From Streptomyces xanthophaeus (GTDB lineage: Bacteria; Actinomycetota; Actinomycetes; Streptomycetales; Streptomycetaceae): DNA of 64,000 nucleotides. Positions 1 to 8,644 of this stretch are shown here, piece by piece. Every line of letters starts with the position of its first letter. The stretch's first letter is position 1. Position numbers and translations under genes: made by a program. The notes below the pieces were generated by a model. The model was not told the DNA's origin, ran no database searches, and was given only the letters and a program-made list of their open reading frames with translations. The stretch is taken from positions 99,054 through 163,053 of the forward strand of contig NZ_JOFT01000022.1 in the NCBI RefSeq assembly GCF_000725805.1, written 5' to 3'.

Positions 1-980
1 AGCAGCAGGCCGGAGACGAGGGATTTCACGGCTGGGCGTGCGTGGGTCTCCTGAGGAGCCCAGTGCTCGGCCTGGAGGAGGGCGCGGATGCATTCGTCTC
101 GTCGGCCCCATTGGGCGAACGCCTTCGCGCGGTCGGTGAAGTAGAGCGCGCGCCGCTCCGTGGTGGGCAGGGCTTGGGGGGCGAGAGCATCGGCAGCGGC
201 GATGGCTGCGGAAGGGTCACCGGCCGTGTTCTCGGCTGAGATCAGATGGAGCTGCACGGTGGCCCAGCTGAAGCCTCCGTTCGTGTCTCGAAGGTGGGTT
301 ACGGCGCCGAGGCTCTTGGCGATGGCGGTGGCCTCGCTGGTCAGCTCGCGCATGCCCGTTTGATCGCGTTGGTAGGCGACGGTGTAGGCGGCGCACTGGA
401 CCAGTAGACCTCGCTGTGCGATCCCTGCGTTTCCGAGTGCGCGCAGGGCCGGGTCGTCGGCGGCGTTGAGAGCGAGGGTGAGGGCCTGGTCGTGCCATCC
501 CGCCTTGCGGGCGAGGACGGCCTGCTGGCGAGCCGCTTCCGCGACGGCCATGGGAGCTCCGCTGGCGGCGGCGAACTGCCGGGCGCGGTCGGCTGCCATC
601 CAGCCGAGTTGCGGCTCGTGGAGTTTGATGAGGATGCGCGTCGCGAGGAGGTAGGCCTGCGCCAGCACGGGGAAGGTGTCGCTGGCGCTGGTGGACTGGT
701 GCCCGGCGGAGATCAGGCGTGGGAGCCGTAGGGCGAGGCTGGAGTACGCGCAGTCGTTGAAGTCGGCTGAGGCGCGGTGCAGTTCCGCCGCGAGGAGGTC
801 CAGGGGCGCGTCGGGGGCTGTGCGGCCGAGTCCCAGCATGGCGTCGCGCAGCCCTGCGACGAGCGTCTCGCCGAGTTGCGCTTCCTCGGTTTTGGCCGGG
901 GTGGCGCCGGCGACAGGGGCTCCCATGGCGGCGGCCGCGGTGACCGCCAGGTTCGCGAGCAGTTGCCTTCGCGTGCGCAC
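1..980 (-). CDS. Regulator-like protein without HTH (partial, runs off left edge)
   Basis: The frame is open from a GTG at 980 to the left edge, so the C-terminus is missing. The start is fixed by GGAGAGG six bases upstream. The protein begins VRTRRQLLANLAV and continues as an alanine-rich, helical, TPR-like sequence with segments such as YFTDRAKAFAQWGRRDECI and APQETHARPAVKSLV. These resemble the C-terminal sensor half of Streptomyces XRE-family regulators, whose linker often reads RRxFL before an Ala-rich stretch. In those proteins an N-terminal helix-turn-helix precedes this part. Here none is encoded, because a CRISPR array begins 83 bp upstream. The RR near the start could instead be a twin-arginine signal, but the following segment is weakly hydrophobic. 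Function is inferred only. It may be a truncated regulator or a stand-alone TPR protein. Confidence 0.75.
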   Translation of the reverse strand, partial: MRTRRQLLANLAVTAAAAMGAPVAGATPAKTEEAQLGETLVAGLRDAMLGLGRTAPDAPLDLLAAELHRASADFNDCAYSSLALRLPRLISAGHQSTSASDTFPVLAQAYLLATRILIKLHEPQLGWMAADRARQFAAASGAPMAVAEAARQQAVLARKAGWHDQALTLALNAADDPALRALGNAGIAQRGLLVQCAAYTVAYQRDQTGMRELTSEATAIAKSLGAVTHLRDTNGGFSWATVQLHLISAENTAGDPSAAIAAADALAPQALPTTERRALYFTDRAKAFAQWGRRDECIRALLQAEHWAPQETHARPAVKSLVSGLL

Positions 981-1062
981 CGGGTCCTCTCCGTCTTCGC
1001 GGCCTGGGATTCCCAGAGTAGGGGCGGGCAGGCTGGGATACGGGCCAGTTGACTGGCTGTTC

Positions 1063-1336
1063 GGGTCCGTCCCCGCGTGCGGGGGGAGCAGTGCTGGGCA
1101 AGGGTGGTCTTGCCGGAGCCCGTGGGGTCATCCCCGCGTGCGCGGGGAGCAGCCCGTGGAGCCGAGGAGCATGTTGTCGTCGTGGGGGTCATCCCCGCGT
1201 GCGCGGGGAGCAGCATCCGCGACAAGGCCGCCCGCGACAAGGCGCAGGGGTCATCCCCGCGTGCGCGGGGAGCAGGCACCCGGGCGCAGCCACGCGGCGC
1301 CGGTCTCGGGGTCATCCCCGCGTGCGCGGGGAGCAG
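1063..1336 (-). CRISPR. CRISPR array 1, type I-E repeats (5 repeats, 4 spacers)
   Basis: Five 29-nt repeats end at 1091, 1152, 1213, 1275 and 1336. Spacers are 32, 32, 33 and 32 nt. The core CCCCGCGTGCGCGGGG is a perfect stem, and on the minus strand the repeat ends in ATGACCCC, comparable to the 8-nt handle of E. coli type I-E crRNAs. The leftmost repeat (1063-1091) is degenerate (CC for CA before the core, GCGGGG altered), which marks the old end. The leader therefore lies on the right and transcription should run on the minus strand. The repeat is identical to that of array 2, 25 kb away. No cas genes lie nearby, so the array depends on Cas proteins encoded elsewhere or is inactive. Confidence 0.97.
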
Positions 1337-1400
1337 GCTCGGTGACCTGCCACTTTAGATGGACCAGGCTTCATTTTGAAGCACTTGCATAGAATCGGGC
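1337..1400 (-). promoter_or_regulatory. CRISPR leader of array 1
   Basis: The sequence right of the last repeat holds GCCACTTTAGATGG and, 14 bp later, TGAAGCACTT. The same two blocks in the same order flank the right end of array 2. Conservation limited to the leader-proximal side of two separate arrays identifies it as the leader, which carries the array promoter and the integration signal for new spacers. The minus strand is the transcribed direction. Confidence 0.8.
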
Positions 1401-1556
1401 TTGTCAGGCATTTCAGTCAGTTCTGAACTCTGCTGGGTAGGGGCAGGGATATTGACCGGGTGGCCGCTCATGGGATCGCGCATGAGTCGAGGCCAGACGG
1501 TGGGCCGCCACGAGCCTGCCGGTCCGCGACTCAGCACCACATCCGGTCCCGTGCAG

Positions 1557-2699
1557 CTATTCACTCCTGTAGTCGGAGTTGCCGAGTTCCTCCGCGAGAT
1601 CGGCGCTGGCCTCGTACCCGGGGCTGCCGTCAAGCGCACCCCTGCGTCGGTTGTACCGGTCGGTGGTTCGGGGGTCCTTGTGGTCGGCCCAGTGCTGGAT
1701 CCTGTCGCGCCGGGCGCCCGGCCGGGCCAGGGCGTGGGTGATGGTGGTGTGCTTGACCGCGTGCGGGCCCACCTTGCGCTGGGGGAGGCCTGCGCGCTTG
1801 GCCAGGGCGTTGATGGCCCTCCACTGGGATGGCTCGTCGAGCTTGCGGCCCGTGCGGGTGGCCAGGATGTAGCCCTCGGTGCGGTCGCCGATCTCCTCCT
1901 GGATCGCGGCCCAAAGCAGTGGGGGCACGGCCTTGCGTACCCAGTAGCCGCCCTTCACCTCCACGTCCAAGACGCGGTGGCCGGCGTCCTGCCCGAGGCG
2001 TTCGATGCGTGCGCCGAGTGCCGATTCGATGCGCAGGCAGCAGTCGTGGAGCATCAGGAGCTCGGTGTAGAGGCGGTGGCCGGTCGGCCAGCGGTTGCCG
2101 CGGTGGTCGAGCCCGTCGCGGGCGGTGCGCAGCAGGGTGGCGAACTCAGCCTTGGTGAACGCCTCGGTGCGGCTGTAGAGCGGATCGATCGCCGGGTAGA
2201 GCACGGCCTCGAACGGGTTGGAGTCGAGCTGCTCCTTGGGCAGGAGCTTGGTCCTCAGGAGGAAGACGTAGAAGCTGGAGCACGCCGACAGCACGTTGTG
2301 GCGGGTCGCGTCGCTACGGGGCGGGCCTTCGGGTACCCGTTGTCCTTCGCGCCAGACCAGGGTGGGCAGGGTCTCCAGGTTGGCGGCGAAGGCGTCGGCC
2401 AGGAGGAACCGCAGGCCCAGGGGGTGGGCACCGTGCTGGCGTGCATACGCCTCCAACAACTTGAAGTTCTGGGCGTAGGTCTTCGCCGTGCCCGGCGAGC
2501 GCTGGTGATGGTGGGCGATCCAGGCCGCGGCGAGGGTGCACAGCACGTCGTGCTCGCCGTAGATCGCGGCGAGGTACTCGAACAGCCGCCGGGCGTGGGG
2601 CGGCCACGCGTCCCGGGGGTCCTGGCCGAGCCGGGCCAGCGACGTACGCGCTGACCGCGGAGCGGGGGTGTGGGCCGCCACTGCCGGGACGAGGGTCAT
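1557..2699 (-). CDS. Tyrosine recombinase / phage-type integrase
   Basis: The 380-residue protein starts at an ATG with GGAGGAAG seven bases upstream. It is a site-specific tyrosine recombinase. The N-terminal half resembles a SAM-like core-binding domain (RSPGTAKTYAQNFKLLEAY). The C-terminal half carries the first catalytic Arg region (CCLRIESALGARIERL), a beta-hairpin Lys (VKGGYWVRKAVPP), PHAVKHTTITHAL where the family usually has HxxR, and HWADHKDPRTTDRYN with the nucleophilic Tyr. The usual second Arg of HxxR is a Lys here (HAVK), which is uncommon and could reduce or change activity. The gene starts 28 bp after the HEPN/zinc-ribbon gene and is probably co-transcribed with it. It may mobilise the local genes, but no flanking attachment duplication or tRNA was recognised. 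Confidence 0.9.
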   Translation of the reverse strand: MTLVPAVAAHTPAPRSARTSLARLGQDPRDAWPPHARRLFEYLAAIYGEHDVLCTLAAAWIAHHHQRSPGTAKTYAQNFKLLEAYARQHGAHPLGLRFLLADAFAANLETLPTLVWREGQRVPEGPPRSDATRHNVLSACSSFYVFLLRTKLLPKEQLDSNPFEAVLYPAIDPLYSRTEAFTKAEFATLLRTARDGLDHRGNRWPTGHRLYTELLMLHDCCLRIESALGARIERLGQDAGHRVLDVEVKGGYWVRKAVPPLLWAAIQEEIGDRTEGYILATRTGRKLDEPSQWRAINALAKRAGLPQRKVGPHAVKHTTITHALARPGARRDRIQHWADHKDPRTTDRYNRRRGALDGSPGYEASADLAEELGNSDYRSE

Positions 2700-2727
2700 C
2701 CGTCGCTTCCTCCGTGCTCGGAGCCGA

Positions 2728-3801
2728 TCACGCCATCTCCTCCTCGATGAGGATCTGCTGCCGGCAGTAGTCGCACAGCGTCTGCGATGTGCCGTCGTCG
2801 TCACCCTCGTGCGGACAGAAGCAGCCGCAGGCGGCGCAGTTGGCCAGGTCGTGCGGGCTGTAGGTGGCATTGCAGTCGAAGCAGTGCTCCACATACTCAC
2901 TGTCACCGACGAAGGTGACGCTCGCCAGAGTCTCGGCGTGGCACTGGGGGCACTCGTTGAAGGGTACGCCGGCCTCCGGCTGGAAGATCGAGGCCAGATC
3001 GGTGGCGTTCCAGACCCCTCCGCAGAAGTGGCACTGTCCCACGAGCGGGTTGGGCGCGCCGCTCTCGTCACCCTCGACGGGGCCGAGGAGAAGGGCGTCC
3101 TGCTGGCAGTCTTCGCAGGTGAGGACGGCCTGCGGCTTGTCCTTGAGTACGCTGCCGCGCAGCCGGTTCATGCGCCTGGTGACGTAGGCGTGGATGCTCG
3201 TGAGTGCTTCGCGGACCTCGGAGAGGTCGTGGTGGACCTCTGCGCGCTCGTCGGCACTGAGCGACGGGAGCAGCTCCTTGTCGACGAAGTTCATCAGGAA
3301 GTCGAGGACCGTGGCGGCGCGGGCCTCGACTGCTTCGGCACTGTGCGTGAGCCCGTAGTGCTGGAGGGCGTTGCGGTCCTTGGCCAGATCCTTGAGCGCT
3401 TTGGCGTCTTTGTCGCTGATGGGGATGTTGCCGATGCGCCGGAGTCGGGCCACAGCGGCTTCGGTGCCGCAGCTCTCGAAGTCGTGGTCCTCGTACTTCT
3501 TGAGGCTGGCCTCGCCCGGGTCCTTGAACACGAGGGTCCAGTGTTCGCTGCGGAGGCGGGCCTTGAGGAGGACTTCGGCAGCGGCCTGGAGGTGGAGCAC
3601 CGCGTACTTGAGCTCCCGGGCGCCGCCTCCGGCGTCCTCGTGCAGGTGCTCGATCACGCTGAGGAGGTAGTCGATGCCGTTGCGGACCGGCGGGAAGTCG
3701 AGCTGGGAGCGGCTTGCACGTCGGCGGGCCGGCCTAGGCCTGTGTTCGCCACGAGACCCGTCACCGCCGGGAGCAAGATCGGGCGTACTGGTGGTTTCCA
3801 C
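2728..3801 (-). CDS. HEPN-like domain plus multi-zinc-ribbon protein
   Basis: The 357-residue protein uses a GTG start behind GGGAGAG. A further upstream start at 3837 is possible but has no ribosome-binding site. Residues about 40-190 are all-helical and contain RNALQH at 143-148, the Rx4H signature of HEPN domains, which in many toxins and defence proteins forms an RNase active site. The remainder is a chain of CxxC zinc knuckles: CEDC, CHFCGG, CPQC, CFDC, CAACGCFC and CDYC. The combination suggests a nucleic-acid-binding HEPN protein. It lies 28 bp upstream of the recombinase gene in the same direction. RNase activity is inferred from the motif. Some HEPN proteins with the motif act only as binding modules. 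No antitoxin-like partner is adjacent. Confidence 0.8.
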   Translation of the reverse strand: METTSTPDLAPGGDGSRGEHRPRPARRRASRSQLDFPPVRNGIDYLLSVIEHLHEDAGGGARELKYAVLHLQAAAEVLLKARLRSEHWTLVFKDPGEASLKKYEDHDFESCGTEAAVARLRRIGNIPISDKDAKALKDLAKDRNALQHYGLTHSAEAVEARAATVLDFLMNFVDKELLPSLSADERAEVHHDLSEVREALTSIHAYVTRRMNRLRGSVLKDKPQAVLTCEDCQQDALLLGPVEGDESGAPNPLVGQCHFCGGVWNATDLASIFQPEAGVPFNECPQCHAETLASVTFVGDSEYVEHCFDCNATYSPHDLANCAACGCFCPHEGDDDGTSQTLCDYCRQQILIEEEMA

Positions 3802-4020
3802 GTAACTCTCCCGTATGGGTCCAGGGCTTGACGACAACTCAGTGGGCTGCCGTGAGGTTACAGGAAAACCGTAATTTTCCTGTAGTGCGGGAACGCCCCT
3901 CCGAGGGCCTCCTGTCGATAGACATCCGCAAGACGAGGACAGAGGAGGGAAGGCTCCGCTACCGTGACTTCACGTCAGTGAGACCTCTGTCTACGTCTAT
4001 TGCAACGGGAGCCCGGATCC

Positions 4021-4464
4021 ATGCGCATCACCGTGACCGTCGAAGAGCCGGACGATGCGTTCCGCACCGACCTCCTCGCCCTCCTCGCCAAGCACTCCGC
4101 CGTCGTCGAGCTCGACACCGAGTGGACGGTGGAGCGCGCCGGCCGCTTCTACCAGGCCGTCCCGCCACGGGCGCAACGCCTGCTCCGGGAGGCGGCCGTC
4201 AGGGACGGCTTCGTTCCGGACGAAGTCCTGCGCGAGGAGCTGGACGGCAAGAGCCTTCGCGGCCACGCGGGCCCGCTCAAGCGGGCGCTCGAACGCGGCG
4301 TTCGCGAGGGGTGGTGGCCGGAGGGCATGCAGCCGCCCCTCGCCCCGCGGGGCCCCGGCTTCGGCAAGGTCAAGGGCTACCAGATGCCGCAGGAGCTGGT
4401 CAGCACGTTTTTCACGGCCATCAAAACCGTGCACCAAGCCGGGGACGGGATCCCCACCCCCTAA
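4021..4464 (+). CDS. Hypothetical protein (147 aa)
   Basis: An ATG at 4021 follows GGGAG nine bases upstream. A TTG at 4000 in frame is less likely. The protein begins MRITVTVEEPDD, has an acidic first third, then a basic, Arg-rich segment with GWWPEGMQPPLAP, and ends STFFTAIKTVHQAGDG. It has no signal peptide or membrane segment. The compact alpha/beta appearance and strong GC codon bias support coding. It is divergent from the HEPN gene, with 219 bp between starts that should hold both promoters. I do not recognise the family. Confidence 0.7.
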   Translation: MRITVTVEEPDDAFRTDLLALLAKHSAVVELDTEWTVERAGRFYQAVPPRAQRLLREAAVRDGFVPDEVLREELDGKSLRGHAGPLKRALERGVREGWWPEGMQPPLAPRGPGFGKVKGYQMPQELVSTFFTAIKTVHQAGDGIPTP

Positions 4465-4829
4465 CATTTAGGGGTGCTCCGTCACGAAAGCTCCGCCTAA
4501 GCCGCACTGCGGACGACGCCGCGATCGCATCATTCCAGGGACACCCTTCCTGGAACCTGTTAATTCCCGCCGCTACAGCAGCAATACGAGGGACGAAATG
4601 ACGCCGGAAAACCGGTAGAGCACTGGAATCCTGATTTCAGACGCGAATACGGTCGCCGACACTACGCCAGAAATGAAATCCGGCGAACCGCGCGGCCGTA
4701 GATCCGTGCCGAAATACGGTACGCTACGGGTGGGGTAATCAGCAGCGGGACAATGTTCCCGAGCAAGAAGCCGCGGTCCGCCCGCGGCACTAAGCCGGGA
4801 TCGGACCGCGTTCCCCGCGCAAGCGGCCA
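4465..4829. other. Non-coding gap with inverted repeat
   Basis: No convincing gene is seen between the convergent neighbours. The stretch is less GC-rich than its surroundings. It contains an inverted repeat, CGCGGTCCG near 4773 and CGGACCGCG near 4802, separated by about 21 nt, which could form a hairpin below the upstream plus-strand gene. Confidence 0.5.
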
Positions 4830-4856
4830 GCCCGGGTGATTAGCGGTCACCCGGGC
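4830..4856 (-). terminator. Hairpin terminator
   Basis: A perfect 10-bp stem, GCCCGGGTGA at 4830-4839 and TCACCCGGGC at 4847-4856, has a 7-nt loop. It begins 3 bp past the TAG of the small minus-strand gene, so it most likely ends that transcript. It could also act on plus-strand transcription. Confidence 0.75.
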
Positions 4857-4858
4857 GG

Positions 4859-5002
4859 CTACCTACCAGCGACTACCTGGATCCCGCAGAGGATCGTAAG
4901 GATGTTCGCCGTCAGGGCGACGAGCGGTGACGCGTGGTGAAGAGCCCTTCGCAGGGCGCACCACCACTGCTTCCACCAGTCGTCTTCACTGCCGAGGCCC
5001 AT
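4859..5002 (-). CDS. Small membrane protein (47 aa)
   Basis: The ATG at 5002 lies behind GGAGAGG. The peptide begins MGLGSEDDWWKQWWCALRR and ends in a hydrophobic segment, SPLVALTANILTILCGIQVV, that would span the membrane. A longer in-frame start at 5092 is possible but lacks a good ribosome-binding site. The terminator hairpin directly after the stop codon supports a real gene. Function is unknown. The Trp-rich amphipathic start followed by one helix resembles many uncharacterised actinomycete small membrane proteins. Confidence 0.55.
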   Translation of the reverse strand: MGLGSEDDWWKQWWCALRRALHHASPLVALTANILTILCGIQVVAGR

Positions 5003-5263
5003 CCGGGCCCCCTCTCCGTCGGGAAACCGGTGCGCGAGTGCACACCCGCCCGCAACACCGTGAATGAACGCGGCATTGAGGCGGATCGGCACCGGACACC
5101 CTCCCGTAGCGGAGAGTTCAACGGTGATTACGGTACCCCATTGGACCCCTCACGCAAAGCCGCCAGAATTACCCCTGTGAATCGCACAGAAGGGGTCGCC
5201 TGGGCCCGACAGAAGGCACCCCAGCACCGTCGGATTTTGGTACGCCCCGCGAGTGACGGCGCC

Positions 5264-6472
5264 TTAAGGTGAGGCGGGTTGAGGGGGCTCGATGCCGAGG
5301 GACTTAGCCTCGGAGATCTTTTGCGCGTAGTCGCCGGGCGACTCGCCGTCCAGGCGCTGGTAGAGCTCAAGGGCCGAGCTGCGGGCCGACTCGAACTCCG
5401 GGAGGCGGTCGAGAGCGAGCAGGGTTCTGGCGTGCTTCAGATGGGCTTCGGCGAGCTCCGCCGGCAGCTCCAACGGTGCCAGGACGGTGACGGCTTCGGC
5501 GGCGGCGCGCTCTGCGCCCTCGAACCTGTGCATGAGCGTCAGAAAGCCCACCTGGTTGTGCAGCGCGGTCAGCAGGCCTTGCACGTAGTCCGTCGTGTCG
5601 CGGAGCACGGAGCGGAAGACCTGCGCCGCCTTGTTGTTCACGCGGGAGGCCACCATCAGGCGGGAAGCGTCGGCCAGTGTCTTCGCCTGCATGAGGAAAG
5701 CTCCGCCGAGCAGCGGCAGATGGTCACGGCCCCGGTCCCGGACGAGCTGCCGGGCCAGGGTGACGGCCTCGTCCGCGATCTCCATCGCCTCCTCGCGGGC
5801 GTTGGCCGCGGCGCTGAGTTCCGCCATGTCCAGGAGGGCCCGCACGTAGTGCCGCTGTAGTGCGTCCGGATCGGAGGGGTCGAGCTGATGGAGGACCGAC
5901 GCGGTCTCCCGGACGGTTTCCCGCACACCCATGAAGTCACCGAGGTCGAGCTGGATCTCCGCGAGGTGGCTCAGCGTGGACTCGAGTTCGGTGAGATAGG
6001 CGTCCGGCCTGTCCTCGGCCGCCGCCCGGCGGACTTGCAACGACTCCCGGGCCACTCTCAGCGCCTCGTCCAGGTGCCCCGCCTGGTGGTGGTGGCGTGA
6101 CAGCGCGTTGAGCGAGCGCGCGAGATCCGGGCGTGCTCCGGCGTCGCGGGAGGCCAGTTCTCGGCGCATATCGACGGAGGCCCGGGCCCTGTCCAGCGCC
6201 TCGTCGAGGCGGCCGGTGGCGGCAAGGCCGTAGGAAAGGTTGTTCAGCAGCCCGGCCAGAGCGGACGTGCGGTCGTCCGGGTCCTCCGGCCGCCAGTCGG
6301 ACAGCCCCGTCAGTGCCTCGCCCTGGACCACGGACTCTGCGCCGCGTTCGAGAACATGGAGCGCGTGGACCTGCTGGGCCAGCAGCAGGCCCCTGAGCCA
6401 GGTCGGCGCGGCGGGAACGGTTTTCAAGACCGTCCTGGTTGAGGCGACTCCTTCACGCCTGACCTGCACGTT
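5264..6472 (-). CDS. Tetratricopeptide-repeat protein
   Basis: About 402 residues, almost entirely helical, with repeated TPR-like helices such as LLNNLSYGLAATGRLDEAL, SLNALSRHHHQAGHLDEAL and LSHLAEIQLDLGDFMG. The spacing of about 40 residues and the G-x-x-x-E-A-L signature are typical of TPR scaffolds. The start is uncertain: GTG at 6472 has AGGA five bases upstream, and GTG at 6511 would add 13 residues. There is no enzyme domain, signal peptide or membrane segment. Actinomycete proteins of this type often sense or scaffold in accessory regions, but its partners are unknown. It is divergent from the large unknown gene at 6670, and the two may share a promoter region. Confidence 0.85.
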   Translation of the reverse strand, partial: NVQVRREGVASTRTVLKTVPAAPTWLRGLLLAQQVHALHVLERGAESVVQGEALTGLSDWRPEDPDDRTSALAGLLNNLSYGLAATGRLDEALDRARASVDMRRELASRDAGARPDLARSLNALSRHHHQAGHLDEALRVARESLQVRRAAAEDRPDAYLTELESTLSHLAEIQLDLGDFMGVRETVRETASVLHQLDPSDPDALQRHYVRALLDMAELSAAANAREEAMEIADEAVTLARQLVRDRGRDHLPLLGGAFLMQAKTLADASRLMVASRVNNKAAQVFRSVLRDTTDYVQGLLTALHNQVGFLTLMHRFEGAERAAAEAVTVLAPLELPAELAEAHLKHARTLLALDRLPEFESARSSALELYQRLDGESPGDYAQKISEAKSLGIEPPQPASP

Positions 6473-6669
6473 CACGGGTTCCTGGGCTGTTCTGTTGTGC
6501 CTGCGGTCCACCCCTGGTCCACTGACTGCCGCACCCGGCGCCGTTCTGGGGAGCCCAGCCGAACGGCCCTAGAAAGACCGACCAACCGGGTCGCGGTCGG
6601 GTATGCCGGATTTCGTCTCCTGGTGTCGTTGGCCGCCGTATTCTGGCGATCCACCAGGGAGGGGACGCC

Positions 6670-8478
6670 ATGGGGAAGCGTCAGCGCCGACGCAATCGTC
6701 AGCAGAAGCAGCCCAAGACCATCGTCAAGCAGCAGTCACAGCTTCGGCATCTCATCCCGAGTACGGATCACCCGCTACTCGAGGTCGTCTTCAAGCCCGA
6801 CGTGTCCGACGAAGACAAGGCCGTGTGCCTGGACTACTGGTCGTTCTTCCAACCCGGAACCTGGTCGTACAAGGTCGCTGAGATCGGCGCCACTACTGCG
6901 GTTCTGAGGACGGTGAAGGCGTCCTGCCACGCAGATCTGCTCACCATCGTCTGCCCCGACTGCGCCGGACCGAAGAGGATTCACAGCCGCTCGGACATGG
7001 TCGCGACTCGGAAGTGGGCGCCGGACGTGTTCCCGAGCGAGGAGACCGTCACGGGCGGCTCATGCCACGACTGTCAGACAGCTGCGGCAGAGCATGCGGC
7101 GCAGGAAGCGCAGCGTGTTGCAGAAGAGCATCGGCAGCAGAACCAGGCACGTGTCGATGCAGCCTCGTCGTGGTTGCAGGAGCAGGCAGGACGAGACTTC
7201 CCCAGTAGTTATCCGAGCGTCGTGGACGCACTGACACTGGTTTCCATGGTGGACATCATGCAGCGGAAGGACACCGAGACGATCGGGCCGCTGCAGAGCT
7301 TGGACTACTCACTGGCGGCGTCTGCGGAGGTCGACGTGGAGGTATTCCGCAGCCTGCACCAGGAGCGGTGGATCAGTCCGACCCTGCCGGCTACGACTGG
7401 GGACTTCGCGTTTGACGACGACGGCACCGTCCGCGGCGTGTACATCAAGCAGATCCCTTGGTGTCTGGCGCCCGCCCTGGGCAGCAAGACAGCGGCGCGC
7501 CGTGAGATCACGTCCCTGCTGGGCCGCATGTTGATCAGCCGGGCAGACGAAGTGCGGCACCAGGTGCACAAACTTCAGGCCGGTATGGCTGTTACCTACC
7601 TCGAGGGCTTGCTGATCCGCACCTATCAGGAGGAGCCCATCCCGGAACATCGTCTGCCTGACGCCTACGAGACGCTCCTGGGAGCACTGCGAGAGGGCTT
7701 CACGCTCGGACAGCTCATCGCCATTGCGTGGAGCGCTGCGGCCGCAGCGGTGGCATGGGGTCAGCGCACGCCCGGGCTGAAGCCCGGCAACGTGTCGGCG
7801 GCTGCTGTCACCAACGTCGGCCGACGTATCGGCTTCCTGCACGACCGCCGCATCGAGGAGTACGACCTGCCGAACTGGGTTGCGCGCCCAGCGACTCTGG
7901 GCACTGCCCTGCGACTCCTGGAACAGCACGACGCGGAGATCGAGGCACTCAGCCGCTTTCTCACCCTGAAGCAGCGCACCGAAGCTCGGCCACTGGAGAC
8001 CGCCGAATTCGATGGCGACATGGCCGACCTCCAGAGCGACGAGACCGACCACAACATGGAGTCCTTCCTCGACGACTTGAGGGCTGGTCGTAAACAAGAG
8101 CCGAGTGGTCCCGCGATCACCTACGCCCTGGTCACCCCTGAAGGGGAGCTGGAATTCCACACCGCCCCAGTCGATGGCATGCGTGACAAGGTGGGTTCAG
8201 CTGGCGCCGGGGTCGTCGACCGGATCTGGTTGCCCTCCCCATCCTCCGTCCACGCCTACGTGGCAGAGCTGGTCACAGCTTCGTCCGAGAGCTCCAATCC
8301 CGTCGCTGACGAGATTCTGCGCCTGCTCGACTGCCACGACGGGCCGTTCTACGGGCCCATCTCCTTCTTCGCCATCAGCGCACACGCCACTCAGCCGCGG
8401 AGCCTGGACGAGGATCAACGCGAGATGCTGCGCGCCGCTCACGAGGTGGCACGGGGACGCGCCGGACTCGACAGCTAG
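6670..8478 (+). CDS. Unknown large protein with CxxC zinc site (602 aa)
   Basis: The ATG follows GGGAGGGG six bases upstream. The N-terminus is highly basic (MGKRQRRRNRQQKQPK). Residues about 95-140 hold CPDC and CHDC, probably one zinc ribbon, followed by an Ala/Glu/Gln coiled coil (AAEHAAQEAQRVAEEHRQQ). The middle is helical, and the C-terminal 120 residues are acidic with a mixed alpha/beta look. There is no signal peptide or membrane segment. The next gene downstream has the same direction and a very similar basic start (MGKASRRR). I do not recognise either family. Nucleic-acid binding is a guess from the basic tail and zinc site. Confidence 0.85.
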   Translation: MGKRQRRRNRQQKQPKTIVKQQSQLRHLIPSTDHPLLEVVFKPDVSDEDKAVCLDYWSFFQPGTWSYKVAEIGATTAVLRTVKASCHADLLTIVCPDCAGPKRIHSRSDMVATRKWAPDVFPSEETVTGGSCHDCQTAAAEHAAQEAQRVAEEHRQQNQARVDAASSWLQEQAGRDFPSSYPSVVDALTLVSMVDIMQRKDTETIGPLQSLDYSLAASAEVDVEVFRSLHQERWISPTLPATTGDFAFDDDGTVRGVYIKQIPWCLAPALGSKTAARREITSLLGRMLISRADEVRHQVHKLQAGMAVTYLEGLLIRTYQEEPIPEHRLPDAYETLLGALREGFTLGQLIAIAWSAAAAAVAWGQRTPGLKPGNVSAAAVTNVGRRIGFLHDRRIEEYDLPNWVARPATLGTALRLLEQHDAEIEALSRFLTLKQRTEARPLETAEFDGDMADLQSDETDHNMESFLDDLRAGRKQEPSGPAITYALVTPEGELEFHTAPVDGMRDKVGSAGAGVVDRIWLPSPSSVHAYVAELVTASSESSNPVADEILRLLDCHDGPFYGPISFFAISAHATQPRSLDEDQREMLRAAHEVARGRAGLDS

Positions 8479-8644
8479 CCCACGCCGTGCTCATTCGTGT
8501 CCGGTCCCACAACCTCGTCAGCTGCTGAGCCCCCTAAGCCCTTGGCAAACCAGGGATGCGCCCTCCCCACGCAAAAGGGATCGCTGGCGAAGGCCAGCTT
8601 CGGCATGATTGGCTTCGAGTGAATAACACGTCTCTGGAGATCAT

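Noticed and set aside
217..1131. Long open frame on the minus strand over the first gene, rich in Arg and Pro
   Set aside because: The composition is typical of an out-of-phase reading of GC-rich DNA. The alternative minus-strand frame has a ribosome-binding site and protein-like helices.
1401..2654. Open frame of over 400 codons on the plus strand opposite the integrase
   Set aside because: It is the antisense of the recombinase gene, Val/Gly-rich, with no ribosome-binding site and no recognisable domain.
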